Made by a program: the position numbers and the translations under genes
The notes under the pieces: generated by a model
Told to the model about the DNA's origin: nothing
Databases searched by the model: none
The model's input: only the letters and a program-made list of their open reading frames with translations
Source of the DNA: Planctomycetota bacterium
GTDB taxonomy: Bacteria; Planctomycetota; Planctomycetia; Pirellulales; Pirellulaceae
Length of the DNA stretch: 38,687 bases
Assembly: GCA_018969045.1 (NCBI GenBank)
Contig: JAGWZB010000006.1
Location: 1 to 38,687 of the forward strand
Direction: 5' to 3'
Shown here: one piece after another, positions 6,403 to 15,082 of the stretch
Numbering within the stretch: position 1 is the stretch's first letter
Layout: each line of letters starts with the position of its first letter

Positions 6403-8076
6403 CTACGGCAAGATGCGGTTCTGGGGCCTGGGAACAAAGCGATAGGTGCCGCCATTTTCGTGCGCCAGCAGTTGCATCGAACGTTGGAATTCATCGCGGA
6501 AAAAATGGATGACATGGATCGGGACCTGGGTCCCTCCGTCGGATAACAACCCCTGGGAGGTATTGAGTTTGCGAACCACCTGGGTCCAATTATCGAGTTT
6601 GGTGTCGCCGTCGAACAGTAGGAAAATCCCATCGGGCTGCAATTCCAACGCGGATTTCACCGCTTCGATCGGAGGTTTCCCATCCTTTTGAATCGTAATT
6701 TTTCGAAGCCACTGGACCGATTTTTCAATATTTTCCGGAGTTGCGCTGACGGGCTGGTCAATTTTCTGCCCCGGCTCCAACTCAAGCGTCTCGACTTGGC
6801 CACCAAAGAAAAGCAATGCAAATCGCTGCTTGGATTGCATCGACCGCAGCGACCTTAAGATCTCCTCCTTGGCCGCATCAAAAGCTCGATCCCGACGCAT
6901 GCTCGGGGAGGCATCGATGATGTAGACAAACCGATTTCCCACCGCTTTGGAACCAAAAAACTCCGCCCCTTGCGTGACCTTGTTGCCCGGTGCTCCAGCC
7001 TTGGTCATCTGCTGGGAAATCGAACTCGACTGCGCCACAGCCTCGATCCCCAGATCGACCTGATCGACCGATATCGCATCGGTGTCGACTTGGATCTTTA
7101 TCTGCGAAGTATCCGGCGATGACAGATTTGCTGTATCGACGCTCGTTGAGTCCAATTCCGAAATCGACTCCATCGGCGTTTCCATCAGCACTTCATTGGA
7201 CTCGACCGTCGAAGCAACCACGCTTAACACCGGTGTGTTGTGCACCGTGACAACCACGCAGACGGCCAAGATCCCAAGCATCAGCCCATGGACCGCAAGA
7301 CTGATCCAAAGATCCAATCGATATTTCGCCAGCTTCCGTTTTCGCAGACCAACGGGCGTCGGCCCCCGGGACTCGTTCTCTACGGAAGTCTTCGCCGCTG
7401 ATGGCTTCACCGCTGACGTCTTCGCGGCTGACGTCTTCGCGGCTGATGGCTTCACGGCTGATGGCTTTGCGGCTGATGGCTTTGCCGATGATGGCTTTGC
7501 CGATGATGCTTTCTCTGGAGTGGCTAGTGATGGAGTGGCTAGTGATGGGGTGGCCAGTGATGGGGTGGCCAGTGATGGGGTGGCCAGTGATGGGGTGGCC
7601 ATGAAAGGGTCTTTTGCCGAGCTAGGTAGTCGCGTCGGCCGTGGTTGCTGGGCTTGCGCCTTGGTTTCAAGCGGTGCGGCATCGGTGTTGACCGACCTGC
7701 CGGAGTCAAAGTCGATCTGGGTGCTGTTTTCTTTACCTTCACCCAACGGCTCGCTCGGTTTGGCAGGGTGACAAGCCCTCCTGCTGGCTCCTTCGAGCAT
7801 GCTGGCCCATGGATTTTGCGTCACCAGCGGTGCGGGAGACAGTTCTATGGGATCATGACTCCAGGAGCCAAGCAACGCTTGCAGCTTGGTCTGATCCCCG
7901 ATTTCAGCAAGCGCGATGGCTTCGGCCAAACAGGCCGCTTGGGCACGGTAGCGCGCAGCTTGTTCGCGGCACTCTAGCGATTGCTGAACCAATCGTGCGC
8001 GTTCAATGAGACGCTGAGTTTGCAAGCCGAATGCCTGAGTGCGATCACCCTCAGTACCACCTACGTTCGAGTGCAT
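6403..8076 (-). CDS. Membrane-anchored VWA-domain protein with tandem-repeat cytoplasmic tail (557 aa)
   Basis: AGGAGG at 8083-8088 lies six bases before the ATG at 8074-8076 and decides the start; the frame runs on to a TTG at 8094. Residues 20-65 are helical and Arg/Gln/Ala-rich (QRLIERARLVQQSLECREQ). Residues 160-184 hold five copies of ATPSL and 191-230 eight copies of a degenerate SAAKP unit. After KRKLAKYR comes one membrane segment (about 256-278, LWISLAVHGLMLGILAVCVVV), then an acidic linker and a VWA domain from about 382 with FVYIIDASPSM (DxSxS, Asp388 to Ser392) and GIFLLFDGD. By the positive-inside rule the repeat tail is cytoplasmic and the VWA domain external. The Lys-Pro-Ala repeats resemble histone H1 tails or flexible spacers. 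It is upstream of, and probably in one operon with, the second VWA gene. Confidence 0.82.
   Translation of the reverse strand: MHSNVGGTEGDRTQAFGLQTQRLIERARLVQQSLECREQAARYRAQAACLAEAIALAEIGDQTKLQALLGSWSHDPIELSPAPLVTQNPWASMLEGASRRACHPAKPSEPLGEGKENSTQIDFDSGRSVNTDAAPLETKAQAQQPRPTRLPSSAKDPFMATPSLATPSLATPSLATPSLATPSLATPEKASSAKPSSAKPSAAKPSAVKPSAAKTSAAKTSAVKPSAAKTSVENESRGPTPVGLRKRKLAKYRLDLWISLAVHGLMLGILAVCVVVTVHNTPVLSVVASTVESNEVLMETPMESISELDSTSVDTANLSSPDTSQIKIQVDTDAISVDQVDLGIEAVAQSSSISQQMTKAGAPGNKVTQGAEFFGSKAVGNRFVYIIDASPSMRRDRAFDAAKEEILRSLRSMQSKQRFALLFFGGQVETLELEPGQKIDQPVSATPENIEKSVQWLRKITIQKDGKPPIEAVKSALELQPDGIFLLFDGDTKLDNWTQVVRKLNTSQGLLSDGGTQVPIHVIHFFRDEFQRSMQLLAHENGGTYRFVPRPQNRILP
7387..7599 (-). 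repeat. Two arrays of 15-base in-frame tandem repeats
   Basis: Five near-identical 15-base units around GATGGGGTGGCCAGT (about 7525-7599) encode ATPSL, with a diverged sixth. They are followed by about eight diverged 15-base units (about 7387-7506) encoding S-A/S-A/V-K-P/T. The unit length is a multiple of three, so copy-number changes would keep the frame. The first array is nearly identical between copies and therefore young or being homogenised; the second is older. This is a likely site of length variation between strains and of assembly error. Confidence 0.9.
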
Positions 8077-8166
8077 CGGTATCCTCCTTGGCAAACCTGA
8101 AATGCGGATCGAGTCTGTGTGAATCTCCTATTGTTCAAAAAACTCGAAAAACTGCCCGATTTTGGT

Positions 8167-9426
8167 TCAAAATATTTTCAACCATTCCCAAACGCACTGC
8201 TTTGCCTGTTGAAGCTTGTGAATCGCTTGCTGTGGGTCGCCTCCGGAACACAGTACCGTAGCGATCGGCATCCCAGCGGCAAACGCGACCTTGGCATCAA
8301 GCCCGCAAGTGACTGGAATCTGCGGGATATCGGCCATCCGAAACGCAAAACGATCCAGTTCCCCGAGGGTGCCTTGCCACCTGGATTGCCATAGCCTATC
8401 TAACTGCGTGGCATCGGCATGGATGTCACTAGGTGCATACAAAATTCCTTTTCCTAGGCTGCGCCCGCAGGTCACTTGAGGTCGGATCCAATCGCTCGCT
8501 ACCAGTTCCAATTCGGGTTGGATTTGCCCTCCTTGGATGACTGTTAAATGCTCCCGCATCCACGAAACACCTTGGCCGATTTCGTGCAACTCCATACTCG
8601 CTGACCAACGCGGATTGATTTCCAGGAGCCACGGATGTCCCATCGGATCGAGTTGAAAGTCAGCTTGCCATAGCCCTGCTAAAGAGGTCTGCTTGGCAAC
8701 CAACTTACCAAATTTCTGCAGCAACAATTCCAAGCCCGAGTTGACTCGAAAGGGTGCAATGTTTCCGGCATAGACAAAGGCCGATGGAGCATCCAGATGC
8801 TCGGCTCGGAGAGCTTGGGCAACACCGACCAAACAAGTTTTTTTTGAGTCCGAGCAGTAGGTCACCCCAATCGTCACCCCTGGGATAAAACGCTGCAAAT
8901 ACCACTGATTGGTATCTTGGATGCTAGAAACAGATTCAATCAATTGAGCGATTGTTTCGATGTACCGAACATGGACCCCTCCAGCACCAAGTTTTGGTTT
9001 GAGCACCCAGGGCGATTGCCAGGAGATTTGGGCCTCTGAGAACGGCGGTTGCAAGGTCGATGGCCAACCGATACCCGATTGATGCGCCCAGTCCTGCCAT
9101 CGCTGGACACTACGGATCTCCTGCAAAGCCTGGGGCCTCAGACCACAGAGCATTCCGTGCTTGATGCACAAGCTGAGCAACTCGGGTTTGTTCTCGATCC
9201 CTCCGCATAGCACCAGCGGCATTCTCTCCGAGCGTTCGGATTGGACCAAATCCGATTGCAAGTCCGATTGCAAATCCGATAACGCTTTGGCAAGTGCGAT
9301 ATGGACCAGATCGGCATCGGCAAAATCATCCCAAGCGTAGATCGTTTCGCATTGCGCTCTCTTGCAGGATTGAGCTGCGGCCCGACAGGATGCACCGATC
9401 AGACATACGCTTTTTGAATATCTCAT
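8167..9426 (-). CDS. ATP-grasp protein, COG2232-like (419 aa)
   Basis: ATP-grasp enzymes join a carboxylate to an amine or thiol through an acyl-phosphate. The ATG at 9424-9426 is chosen because MRYSKSVCLIGASCRAAAQSC is the expected first strand and Gly-rich turn; a GTG 14 codons earlier is possible. Seen are the N-terminal nucleotide-fold part, SPWVLKPKLGAGG (ATP-binding Lys and Gly loop, about residues 150-162), YLQRFIPG, and near the C-terminal third PWLLEINPRWSASMEL, with the metal-binding E-x-N. The length and the 'SCRAAAQSCKRA...DDFADADLV' opening match the COG2232 group, some members of which lie with tetrahydromethanopterin C1 genes in planctomycetes and methylotrophs; that link is recall, not shown here. 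Residues around 65-75 contain QSDLQSDL, a small DNA duplication. It follows transketolase by about 90 bases. Confidence 0.75.
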   Translation of the reverse strand: MRYSKSVCLIGASCRAAAQSCKRAQCETIYAWDDFADADLVHIALAKALSDLQSDLQSDLVQSERSERMPLVLCGGIENKPELLSLCIKHGMLCGLRPQALQEIRSVQRWQDWAHQSGIGWPSTLQPPFSEAQISWQSPWVLKPKLGAGGVHVRYIETIAQLIESVSSIQDTNQWYLQRFIPGVTIGVTYCSDSKKTCLVGVAQALRAEHLDAPSAFVYAGNIAPFRVNSGLELLLQKFGKLVAKQTSLAGLWQADFQLDPMGHPWLLEINPRWSASMELHEIGQGVSWMREHLTVIQGGQIQPELELVASDWIRPQVTCGRSLGKGILYAPSDIHADATQLDRLWQSRWQGTLGELDRFAFRMADIPQIPVTCGLDAKVAFAAGMPIATVLCSGGDPQQAIHKLQQAKQCVWEWLKIF

Positions 9427-9519
9427 CCAGTTTGAGTTTTGGGGGGTTCGCGTAAGTGCCGGATTCACTGACCGCTCATGGGCACTTATCCACGCTGATC
9501 ATCTCAACGATTAGGCGTA

Positions 9520-11568
9520 TTATGCAAGTGCGTTTCGGATCAAAAGCACGATCTGCTCGGACGTGATCTTGAAGTGCTTGTACAACTGATCTGCGGGCCC
9601 AGAGGCACCAAAGCCGGTCATGCCGACAAAGAGTCCATCGAGTCCGATGTACTTGTCCCAACCTAGACGCAAACCGGCCTCACAAGCGAGCCTGAGCGTC
9701 ACGCTCGGTGGCAACACCTCGTCTCGATATTCCTTGGACTGCTCATCGAAAAGTTCGCAGCAAGGCATACTGACAACCCGAACGGCTATGCCTTGGGTTG
9801 CAAGTTGCTCTTGCGCTTTCAAACAAAGCATCAGCTCGGTGCCAGTTCCGATGAGGATCGCCTGCGGTGCCCCTTGGCAATCGCTGACGATGTAGCCACC
9901 CTTTTGAGCCCCAGCAGCACTTGCCACCTTGGCTGGATCCATCGTCGGGACATTCTGCCTGGAAAGAACCATAGCGCTGGGATGATCGGTGATTTGCATC
10001 GCCGCACGATAACAATGAAGCACTTCGTTGGCATCCCCAGGTCGAAACACGTACAAACCTGGGATGGCTCGGCAAGCTGCCAAATGCTCGACGGGCTGGT
10101 GCGTCGGGCCGTCTTCTCCAAGGCCGATCGAATCGTGGGTCAAAACATACAAGACCGGTTGATGCATGATGCTGCTTAGACGCATCGAAGGTCGCATATA
10201 ATCGGTGAACACAAAGAAGGTTGCACCGTAAGGACGCAAACCGCACAGGCTCATGCCGTTGAGGACCGAAGCCATCCCGTGCTCGCGAATACCAAAGTGC
10301 ATATTGCGTCCAGAATAATCGTGGTGCGAGAAACCTTTTTCGCCATCGATGAGTGTCATGGTCGATGGAGCCAGGTCCGCAGAACCTCCGATGAAATTCG
10401 GAATGTGAGGCGAGAGCATGTTGAGCACTTTGCCGCTGGATACTCGCGTGGCCATCCCTTTGGCATCTGCCGCAAAGGCCTTGAGACCTTGGTCCCAACC
10501 TGCTGGTAATTTGCCCTCGAGGATCGATTGGACTTGAGCGGCCTCAGCCGGATACTGTTTGCTGTAAGCAGCAAACAGTGCGTTCCACTGAGCGGTCGCT
10601 TGAGAACCGCGAGCACCGAGAGTTTTTGCAAAGTGTTCGCGGACTTCCGCAGGCACCAAGAATTTTTCATTCTCCGGCCAACCGTAACACTGCTTGGTCA
10701 GCTTGCACTCGTCTTCTCCGAGCGGAGCACCGTGAGCGCCGTGGGTGTTGGCTTTGTTGGGCGAACCAAATCCGATGACTGAGTTAACGACGATGAGCGT
10801 CGGTCGATCGGCTGTGGCCTTGAATTCCTCGAAGGCAGCTTGCAACGCTCGAACATCATTGGCATCTGTGACGTGGATGGTGTGCCAGCCGAGACCTTGA
10901 AACTTCACAGCCATGCTTTCGCTGAAGGCCAAGTCCGTGTGGCCTTCGATGGTGATGCCGTTGTCGTCGTAGATCCAACACAGGTTCGATAGTTTGAGGT
11001 GCCCGGCGATCGAAGCCGCTTCGCTTGAGATACCTTCCATCAGATCGCCGTCGCTGCACAGCGCGTAGACATCGTAATCGAACAGGGTGTGGCCTGGGCG
11101 ATTGTATTTGGCTCCGAGGAATTTCGAAGCGATGGCCATTCCGACGGAGTTCCCTACACCTTGGCCCAAAGGCCCGGTAGTGGTTTCAATTCCCGTTGCA
11201 TAACCGAACTCGGGGTGGCCTGCGCATGGGCTATGGAGTTGTCGGAATTTCTTAAGGTCTTCGATCGAGAGCGACTCCCGATCGGTCACCTTCCCATGCT
11301 TATCCACATGATGAATCCCGGCCAAATGAATCATCGAATACAGGAGCATCGACGCATGACCGCAGGACAGGACAAAGCGATCGCGGTTGTGCCACAAGGG
11401 GTTCTTCGGATCGTATTTGAGATGGTGAGCCCAGAGCTGATAAGTCACCGGGGCCAAGGCCATCGGAGTGCCGGGGTGACCGCTGTTGGCGGCTTGCACT
11501 CCATCCATACTCAGAGTTCGGATGGTATTGATTGCCAGATCGCCAAGGGTGCTCGATGATGCGTTCAA
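9520..11568 (-). CDS. tkt: Transketolase (682 aa)
   Basis: A thiamine-diphosphate enzyme of the non-oxidative pentose phosphate pathway that moves two-carbon ketol units between sugar phosphates; cytoplasmic. All landmarks are present at normal length: ANSGHPGTPM with the active-site His31, RDRFVLSCGHASMLLYSMIHLAG, PLGQGVGNSVGMA, the diphosphate motif SDGDLMEG followed by IYDDNGITIEG, then GEDGPTHQPVEHLAACRAIPG, FRPGDANE and a C-terminal domain with LIGTGTELML. The start is a TTG at 11566-11568: AAAGGA lies about eight bases upstream and no ATG occurs before residue 21, within the first conserved helix. A gap of about 110 bases separates it from the ThuA gene, enough for its own promoter. I am confident of the identity. 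Confidence 0.97.
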   Translation of the reverse strand: MNASSSTLGDLAINTIRTLSMDGVQAANSGHPGTPMALAPVTYQLWAHHLKYDPKNPLWHNRDRFVLSCGHASMLLYSMIHLAGIHHVDKHGKVTDRESLSIEDLKKFRQLHSPCAGHPEFGYATGIETTTGPLGQGVGNSVGMAIASKFLGAKYNRPGHTLFDYDVYALCSDGDLMEGISSEAASIAGHLKLSNLCWIYDDNGITIEGHTDLAFSESMAVKFQGLGWHTIHVTDANDVRALQAAFEEFKATADRPTLIVVNSVIGFGSPNKANTHGAHGAPLGEDECKLTKQCYGWPENEKFLVPAEVREHFAKTLGARGSQATAQWNALFAAYSKQYPAEAAQVQSILEGKLPAGWDQGLKAFAADAKGMATRVSSGKVLNMLSPHIPNFIGGSADLAPSTMTLIDGEKGFSHHDYSGRNMHFGIREHGMASVLNGMSLCGLRPYGATFFVFTDYMRPSMRLSSIMHQPVLYVLTHDSIGLGEDGPTHQPVEHLAACRAIPGLYVFRPGDANEVLHCYRAAMQITDHPSAMVLSRQNVPTMDPAKVASAAGAQKGGYIVSDCQGAPQAILIGTGTELMLCLKAQEQLATQGIAVRVVSMPCCELFDEQSKEYRDEVLPPSVTLRLACEAGLRLGWDKYIGLDGLFVGMTGFGASGPADQLYKHFKITSEQIVLLIRNALA

Positions 11569-11679
11569 GAAAAGGTTCCTTTCAGTGGGATAATCTCAGG
11601 CTTTGTGGGCCGATTCGTTGCGGATTTTCGAAAGCCGAATGTAACGATTAGGCTGCTATTTTGCAATCGATGCTGGCCT

Positions 11680-12462
11680 TTATCGGCCCGCTGCCCAGAC
11701 AATGCCTCGCACAAGAGTCGTTAAGAAAACTTTATCGGTGAAAGTGTCATTGGAATGCCCGTAAGTGGTTCCGAAAACTCGGGCTTTGCCAAACTGATTG
11801 GTCCAGAAAACCGGTTGAACTAGACCTGTTTTCTCGCTTTTGGTCGTCGCAAGCACCTTGGTGTTGGGCCATATTTTCTCGACGATGTAGAGCTCATCCA
11901 TCGGGGTCTTGTAATCGACCGGAATCCCCTTGGTGATCGGGCTATCTTTGTCGACGACTTCTACGGGATATCGGCTTTGATGTTCATGCATCTTGGAAGT
12001 CACCCCCAAGAACTCTCGCCAGTCATCGATTTTGGCAGATCGATACGTATGCATGGCGCAATGAATCACCACCGCATTTACCCCTTGGCGATGCGGCTCC
12101 GTGATCTTTCGAATGTACTCCTGGTCGTCGGTATCGGCGAAGCACTCGTTGTGGACGACCACATCAAAACCCTTGGCCCAATCCGGCTTGTTGTACAGAT
12201 CGATCATGGCACGCGTCCCTTTGCCACCTTCAAAAACGATCGTCCACTCGATTTCCACCCCCTGCTCCTTGGCCGCCAATTGCATCGCCTTGGTCTGGTA
12301 ATCGTAGTCGTGGCAACAACCTCCGGTGATCACCAGCACTTTCACCGGCTCGGCGGCTTGAACACTCAACAAAGCCCAACACAGGCACATCAAGCTTACG
12401 AATTGCAAAGCGAAGTGTCTTGCAGAGCGAATACCGGGAAAAGGTGCGAGGGGTTGTATCAT
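11680..12462 (-). CDS. Secreted ThuA-like domain protein (260 aa)
   Basis: ThuA-like proteins have a class-I glutamine-amidotransferase-like fold and are abundant in planctomycetes, mostly without a proven activity. Residues 1-36 are a signal peptide (FALQFVSLMCLCWALLSVQAA). Mature residues start with KVLVITGGCCHDYDYQ, the hallmark GG-x-x-H, then FDVVVHNECFAD, GVNAVVIHCAMHTYR, SPITKGIP, DELYIVE and the closing ARVFGTTYGHSNDTF. The family name comes from trehalose utilisation, but the true substrate is not known. Its ATG overlaps the TGA of the HtrA-like gene (ATGA), so translation is coupled. With its signal peptide it would act in the periplasm, like the neighbouring protease and propeller protein. 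Confidence 0.85.
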   Translation of the reverse strand: MIQPLAPFPGIRSARHFALQFVSLMCLCWALLSVQAAEPVKVLVITGGCCHDYDYQTKAMQLAAKEQGVEIEWTIVFEGGKGTRAMIDLYNKPDWAKGFDVVVHNECFADTDDQEYIRKITEPHRQGVNAVVIHCAMHTYRSAKIDDWREFLGVTSKMHEHQSRYPVEVVDKDSPITKGIPVDYKTPMDELYIVEKIWPNTKVLATTKSEKTGLVQPVFWTNQFGKARVFGTTYGHSNDTFTDKVFLTTLVRGIVWAAGR

Positions 12463-13721
12463 GGTGCGAAACTGAGTTCTCCGAGGATGGCTTGGACGAC
12501 CAACCGCTGGCCGTCGCGTTGCAGATGGATTTCGATCGACTGACCTGCAGGTGTATCGCGTATCGTGTCGATCGCTTGTTCGACCGACACCACTTCGATG
12601 TCGCTGAGTTGGATCAGGCGGTCACCAGGCGCAAGGCCAGCTTGGGCAGCTGGCGAATCGGGCACGACGGCTCGGACCACAATCGCCGGTGTCTGGATCG
12701 ATGGATCAGAAAGTATTTCAGGAACCAATTCGATGCCCAACCAACCTCGGCGAACCCGTCCATGCTCGATCAATTGATCAAAGATTTCTTTGGCGATATT
12801 CGATGGGATAGAAAAACTCACTCCCCGGTAGGACTCCCCAACAATGGCGGTGTTGATTCCGATGAGCTCCCCTCGTCCGTTGACCAAAGGCCCCCCGCTG
12901 TTGCCGGGATTGACAGCAACGTCGCTTTGCATCAAGTCCGCGTAGCGGGACGAGATCCTTTCGCGCGAACTGCGGTACTGAGGATTGGCATTCAAGTCGA
13001 CGCGATGCTTGCCGCTGAGGATCCCAAATGAGACCGATCCGGTTAAACCAAATGGACTACCGACTGCCCATACCGGCGAGCCGATCTCGAGAGCATCGCT
13101 GTTGCCCCAATCGATCGGCATAAGCCCCTGAGCGTCGATCTTCAGCAGTGCCAAATCGGTCGTCTTGTCCACACCCACAATCTCTGCAGCCAACATCCTC
13201 TGGTCAGCAAGGTAGACAGCGATGTCGACTCCACCGTTTAGGACATGGTGGTTGGTCAAAATATAGCCATCGTCGCTGACGATCACACCACTGCCTTGTC
13301 CGCTGAAACTATAAGCATCGATGCTGCTGTCGGAGTTCCATCGGGTCTCGCGATTGGGACCTACTTTTGGTACCAAGTCCTTTGGTTTGCGGCTCAAGGT
13401 CGAACTTAGAGGCTGCGAATTCGAAACCGTAATGTGCACCACGCTGGGTTGAACGCGTTTGGTGACCAACCGTGATACTTGAGACAACCCCTCCCAAGAA
13501 ATCTGACCGAGACTCTCAGCGGATTGCTCATACTCAGCCCTTAAGTGCCCTCGATGCCAGGAATACCTGGAGGACTCGAGCATCGGAGGCAATAGAAAAC
13601 GAAGCACCGTTAGCAGGACCAAAACCACCAGCAAACTCAGCAACGACGAACCGACCAAATGGCGCATCGAAGGATGATTTTGTTGGGGAGAATCGGGTTC
13701 GTTGGGGCTGGTTTCACTCAT
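12459..13721 (-). CDS. HtrA/Deg-type serine protease with membrane anchor and one PDZ domain (420 aa)
   Basis: A trypsin-like quality-control protease. A cytoplasmic tail is followed by one membrane segment (about residues 22-46) placing the enzyme outside the cytoplasm, as in DegS. The protease domain spans about 80-300: SGVIVSDDGYILTNHHVL (His159), TTDLALLKID (Asp189) and NPGNSGGPLV (Ser275) give a complete triad. A single PDZ domain lies at about 310-415 (GWLGIEL, VPDSPAAQAGLAPGDRLIQL). The 30-residue insert RSSRERISSRYADL before the active serine is at the usual place of the sensor loops. It is downstream of the propeller gene by 30 bases and overlaps the ThuA gene by four. DegS-like stress signalling is possible, but no sigma or anti-sigma factor is nearby. 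Confidence 0.92.
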   Translation of the reverse strand: MSETSPNEPDSPQQNHPSMRHLVGSSLLSLLVVLVLLTVLRFLLPPMLESSRYSWHRGHLRAEYEQSAESLGQISWEGLSQVSRLVTKRVQPSVVHITVSNSQPLSSTLSRKPKDLVPKVGPNRETRWNSDSSIDAYSFSGQGSGVIVSDDGYILTNHHVLNGGVDIAVYLADQRMLAAEIVGVDKTTDLALLKIDAQGLMPIDWGNSDALEIGSPVWAVGSPFGLTGSVSFGILSGKHRVDLNANPQYRSSRERISSRYADLMQSDVAVNPGNSGGPLVNGRGELIGINTAIVGESYRGVSFSIPSNIAKEIFDQLIEHGRVRRGWLGIELVPEILSDPSIQTPAIVVRAVVPDSPAAQAGLAPGDRLIQLSDIEVVSVEQAIDTIRDTPAGQSIEIHLQRDGQRLVVQAILGELSFAP

Positions 13722-13751
13722 CGCCGTCGATGCTGGGCATGCACGTCAAGA

Positions 13752-15035
13752 TTACAGTTCAAAGCAACGCCACTTAGCATTGGAACCCCCGGAAGTCCTT
13801 ACGACAAGCAAATTCTTGCTCAAGGCGGGTAAAGCGCGGTATTTTCCGGAGGGTAATTGGGTCGCCCAGTGGGGTTTGAACCCCTTGGGACTGGCAGGCA
13901 CATACCACAATTTTCCATCGATCCCCACCAACAACAGATCGCTTTGAGCCTCGGATCTAATTCCGATCGTATGGCAAATCGGCATCCCCTCTTGAGTCCA
14001 GACCGTTTTGCCGGTCTTGCTGTCGATGCATACGAAACTTGCACTCCCGCCATCTTCGCGACCATCGGAACCGTAGACGTTCTGTCCTACCGAAATCGGA
14101 GTCGCATACTGGCTCGATATTGCGTCCCCTTTGTGCGCAATTTGAATTTTCCCATCGCTGGAATTTGCGATCAGAAAACCGATTCCATAACTGGCCGTCA
14201 AAAACAAACTGTTGTCTTGAGTACGAATCGGAGTGGCTGCATTGACCGTGGGACCTCGCTGTCCAAATGGCAACTTCCACAGCACCGTTCCATCGCTTGG
14301 ACTGAGCCCATAAGTATCCAACCGAGTGGCCGCGACGACTTGCTGGTTCCACAGGATCGGCGATGCGTAACTGGCATCGGCATCGGTGGCCTCCCAGACC
14401 GTTTTCCCATCAGCGACCCCTACGGCCACCATGCCCCCCTTCTTTCGCCCTCCAACATTGACGATCACTAGATTTCCGGCGACCAGTGGGGTGCTACCTG
14501 CACCAAAGTAGCCATCATCGGCGCCGTACTCTTTTCGCAATGGGCGAGTCCAAAGTTTCTTGCCGTCAGCGGCGTTTAAACAATGCAGCGTACCGGAGGC
14601 CGAATACGCGAAGACTTTGCCTTGGGCGATCTGAGGAACGCATCGAGGCCCGGTATCCGAATCGATGCCTTGCTTGTATTCGGCAGGATACGTAGTTTTC
14701 CAAATCGGATTTGCATTGCTTAGCGAAACAGCTTGGACGACGTCGTTTGCACCTTCGCGAAAGAACATCACCACTTGGTCTTGCTCGATTGCTGCCCCCG
14801 CGTAACCTTGACCTGCATCGATCTCCCAAAGCAACTTTGGGGGTTTCTTGGCATGGTCGGACACCTTGGCATCCTTGGCCGCAAATCCATCGCGATTGGG
14901 GCCAAGCAAACCAGGCCAATCGGCCATCGCAGGTAGGCTCAGCGCATGAAAGCCAACCAGCAGAGCGAAAACAAAACCACGAAAGTCCCTATCGCAAGAC
15001 TCTCGACACGGATCGGATACTTTGAGAATCGTCAT
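13752..15035 (-). CDS. Secreted PQQ-like beta-propeller protein (427 aa)
   Basis: The ATG at 15033-15035 is chosen: GGGG lies about eight bases upstream and a signal peptide follows (FRGFVFALLVGFHALSLPAMA). The mature part opens with DWPGLLGPNRDGF, the usual first line of planctomycete PQQ-like repeat proteins, and contains about seven blades with repeated tryptophan-docking turns: PKLLWEIDAGQG, LHCLNAADGKKLWTRPL, MVAVGVADGKTVWEA, LSPSDGTVLWKLP, FVCIDSKTGKTVWTQ. The fold is that of quinoprotein dehydrogenases and BamB, but I see no quinone-binding or catalytic residues, so an enzyme is not implied; a scaffold or binding role is likelier. It lies between the FabH-like gene (48 bases upstream) and the HtrA-like gene. 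Confidence 0.88.
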   Translation of the reverse strand: MTILKVSDPCRESCDRDFRGFVFALLVGFHALSLPAMADWPGLLGPNRDGFAAKDAKVSDHAKKPPKLLWEIDAGQGYAGAAIEQDQVVMFFREGANDVVQAVSLSNANPIWKTTYPAEYKQGIDSDTGPRCVPQIAQGKVFAYSASGTLHCLNAADGKKLWTRPLRKEYGADDGYFGAGSTPLVAGNLVIVNVGGRKKGGMVAVGVADGKTVWEATDADASYASPILWNQQVVAATRLDTYGLSPSDGTVLWKLPFGQRGPTVNAATPIRTQDNSLFLTASYGIGFLIANSSDGKIQIAHKGDAISSQYATPISVGQNVYGSDGREDGGSASFVCIDSKTGKTVWTQEGMPICHTIGIRSEAQSDLLLVGIDGKLWYVPASPKGFKPHWATQLPSGKYRALPALSKNLLVVRTSGGSNAKWRCFEL

Positions 15036-15082
15036 CGGGTCAACCCCTTCGATGCAAAAGCCGAACGCAGAACGCTGGAGTA

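Noticed and set aside
7387-7599. Regular 15-base repeats as a CRISPR array
   Set aside because: The repeats are directly adjacent without spacers, are in frame and encode protein repeats inside a clear gene.
13752-15035. Propeller protein as a PQQ-dependent alcohol dehydrogenase
   Set aside because: The blades match the repeat family, but the calcium/PQQ site residues and the cysteine pair of the dehydrogenases are not seen and the protein is too short.
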